From: Xanthomonas phaseoli pv. phaseoli
GTDB taxonomy: Bacteria; Pseudomonadota; Gammaproteobacteria; Xanthomonadales; Xanthomonadaceae
Direction of reading: 5' to 3'
Length of the DNA stretch: 64,000 nucleotides
Assembly (NCBI GenBank): GCA_022749655.1
Contig: CP094243.1
Location: 4,650,001-4,714,000 of the forward strand
A program made the position numbers and the translations under genes. Below the pieces are notes generated by a model. It worked only from the letters and a program-made list of their open reading frames with translations. It searched no databases and was not told the origin of the DNA. Shown here piece by piece: positions 62,940-64,000 of this stretch. Positions within the stretch are counted from its first letter, which is position 1. Each line of letters opens with the position of its first letter.

Positions 62940-64000
62940 TAGTGGGTTCCCACAGCACGTCGGCATCCGGGTCCCAACCCGCACACAGACGGCCGTTGGC
63001 GAAGAACACCAGCTTGTACAGATCGCCGGTCGCGTGGCGCGCATGCATCGCGGCGTAGTCGGCACTTTCGAACACCACCTGCAAGCCCGCCTGATCGCGC
63101 AGCCGCACATTCCAGAAGTAATAGCCTTCGGTGAGGCCATCGGGTTGCCAGCGCGACCACCAGGGCTGCTGCATGCACTGGTCCAGCAACGTGTCCACGC
63201 CGACGCGGTGTTCGTCGATGTAGCGCAGCGTGCCGTTGCTGCGATAGGCATCGTCCAACCGCGACAATTCCCGAAAGATCACCTGGCTGGCGCCGCAGCT
63301 GCGTGCCCACGCGATGTACTGCGCAATGGCGTCTGCATTGTCCACGCCACCGCGCTGCACGATGCAGACCAGTCGCAGCGGCAGCCGTGCTGCCAGCCGC
63401 CGTGCCGTCTGTACGAAGGTCGCCACATCGGCGATCGGCTCGTCAGGGCGGAAACGCATGATCGCGTCGTTGCGCTCCTGCAACGGATGGTGACGCGACA
63501 ACTCGACCCACGACAGCCCGAACTCAACCAGCGCTTCGATCAAGCGCGCACCGTGCGCACGCGCCAGCCCGGCGCCATTGCTGTAAAGCACGCGCTGCTC
63601 GACGCGCGGGCCGTTGGGCGTGGTTGCCAGGGTCTGCAGCAAGGTCTGCAACCATGCCGCATCGTCGGTCATTTCCAGACCCGACAACGAATACGACAGC
63701 GGCACCTCGCGCAGCAGCTGCAAGACAGCGCTCAACTGCTGGAAATAGTCAGGCCCAGGTCGCAACGTCGCTGCCGCGCGACCGCCGCCGTGCTGCCGCA
63801 GATTTTCCGAACAGAACCCGCAGCGCGCCGAACAGGGCCGTACCGAGGCATAGGGGTGAAGGTGATCGGCAACGCCGCGCGATAGGTGCGCGCGTCGATA
63901 CGCAGCGCATGCCAGCGACTGGCCTCGTCCTGCAGCGCGCACGCGCCGTTGCAGGTTGGGTGCTGCGGCGCGCAGACGCGTCAGCAGCGCCGAAGCAGGC
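62932..64000 (-). CDS. Radical SAM protein (5' end outside window, two frame breaks)
   Basis: A MoaA-like radical SAM enzyme. The 4Fe-4S motif is CSARCGFC (CX3CX2C), preceded by ITFTPYASVRP. Barrel strands follow: SYSLSGLEMTDDAAW, RVLYSNGAGLARAHGARLIE, LSWVELSRHHPLQERNDAIM, RLVCIVQRGGVDNADAIAQY and ASQVIFRELSRLDDAYRSN. The end KLVFFANGRLCAGWDPDADV is not a SPASM domain (no Cys cluster). Frames break near 63854 (one C missing) and near 63936 (CG short by one unit), which cancel, so the segment between reads ALQDEASRWHALRIDARTYR in another frame. The N-terminus lies beyond position 64000. It is coupled to the methyltransferase downstream. Confidence 0.82.
   Translation of the reverse strand, partial: PASALLTRLRAAAPNLQRRVRAAGRGQSLACAAYRRAHLSRGVADHLHPYASVRPCSARCGFCSENLRQHGGGRAAATLRPGPDYFQQLSAVLQLLREVPLSYSLSGLEMTDDAAWLQTLLQTLATTPNGPRVEQRVLYSNGAGLARAHGARLIEALVEFGLSWVELSRHHPLQERNDAIMRFRPDEPIADVATFVQTARRLAARLPLRLVCIVQRGGVDNADAIAQYIAWARSCGASQVIFRELSRLDDAYRSNGTLRYIDEHRVGVDTLLDQCMQQPWWSRWQPDGLTEGYYFWNVRLRDQAGLQVVFESADYAAMHARHATGDLYKLVFFANGRLCAGWDPDADVLWEPTNG

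Overview
The window is a GC-rich gammaproteobacterial chromosome segment that reads as Xanthomonas. The support is a complete second type II secretion cluster in the Xcs order C-D-E-F-G-H-I-J-K-L-M-N, an N-acetylglucosamine (GlcNAc) locus with the Xanthomonas nagP-nagR-nagB-nagA arrangement plus a GntR repressor (nagQ type), four TonB-dependent receptors, and intergenic elements built from GGGATTC/GGGATTGGG words. No tRNA, rRNA, CRISPR array, prophage or insertion sequence was recognised.

Layout. 1-13746 is mostly housekeeping: purL (3' end outside the window), dsbC-xerD, an RDD membrane protein, lptF-lptG with a small downstream gene, then divergent pepA, a membrane protein, holC and valS. 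14292-21153 holds a TonB receptor, the lytic transglycosylase slt and cca. 21154-30382 is the GlcNAc region: nagQ, nagP, nagR, nagB and nagA read on the minus strand, with a carbohydrate-type TonB receptor downstream of nagA. 30383-41204 is xcsC-N, also minus strand, with many 4-base stop/start overlaps. 41364-48946 holds another TonB receptor, a beta-helix lipoprotein, a divergent prolyl-4-hydroxylase-like 2OG oxygenase and a fourth receptor behind a Zur-like palindrome. 49203-64000 holds a VanZ-like protein, a MidA-type methyltransferase, folM-like and folK genes, a three-gene phosphorelay operon, a BON-domain protein, a Gfo/Idh/MocA oxidoreductase, gnd, an exported protein, a glycine-zipper protein, a DUF2242-like lipoprotein, and a coupled pair: a radical SAM protein and a methyltransferase fused to a minimal nucleotidyltransferase domain.

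How the genes work together. The nag genes form a route for sensing, importing and degrading GlcNAc: a receptor in the outer membrane, NagP in the inner membrane, then NagA and a SIS-type deaminase, under the repressors NagR and NagQ. The neighbouring Xcs machine exports folded proteins, and a surface lipoprotein and TonB receptor sit directly upstream of it.

Quality warning. About 22 points in 14 genes show a reading frame that breaks and resumes at once in another frame, nearly always at a homopolymer or a 2-4 base repeat. Affected genes include purL, lptF and cca, which are normally needed. I read most of these as sequence errors, so each broken gene is given as one feature spanning both frames. 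Two 4-base duplications (cca, xcsE) and the purL case deserve checking as possible real mutations.
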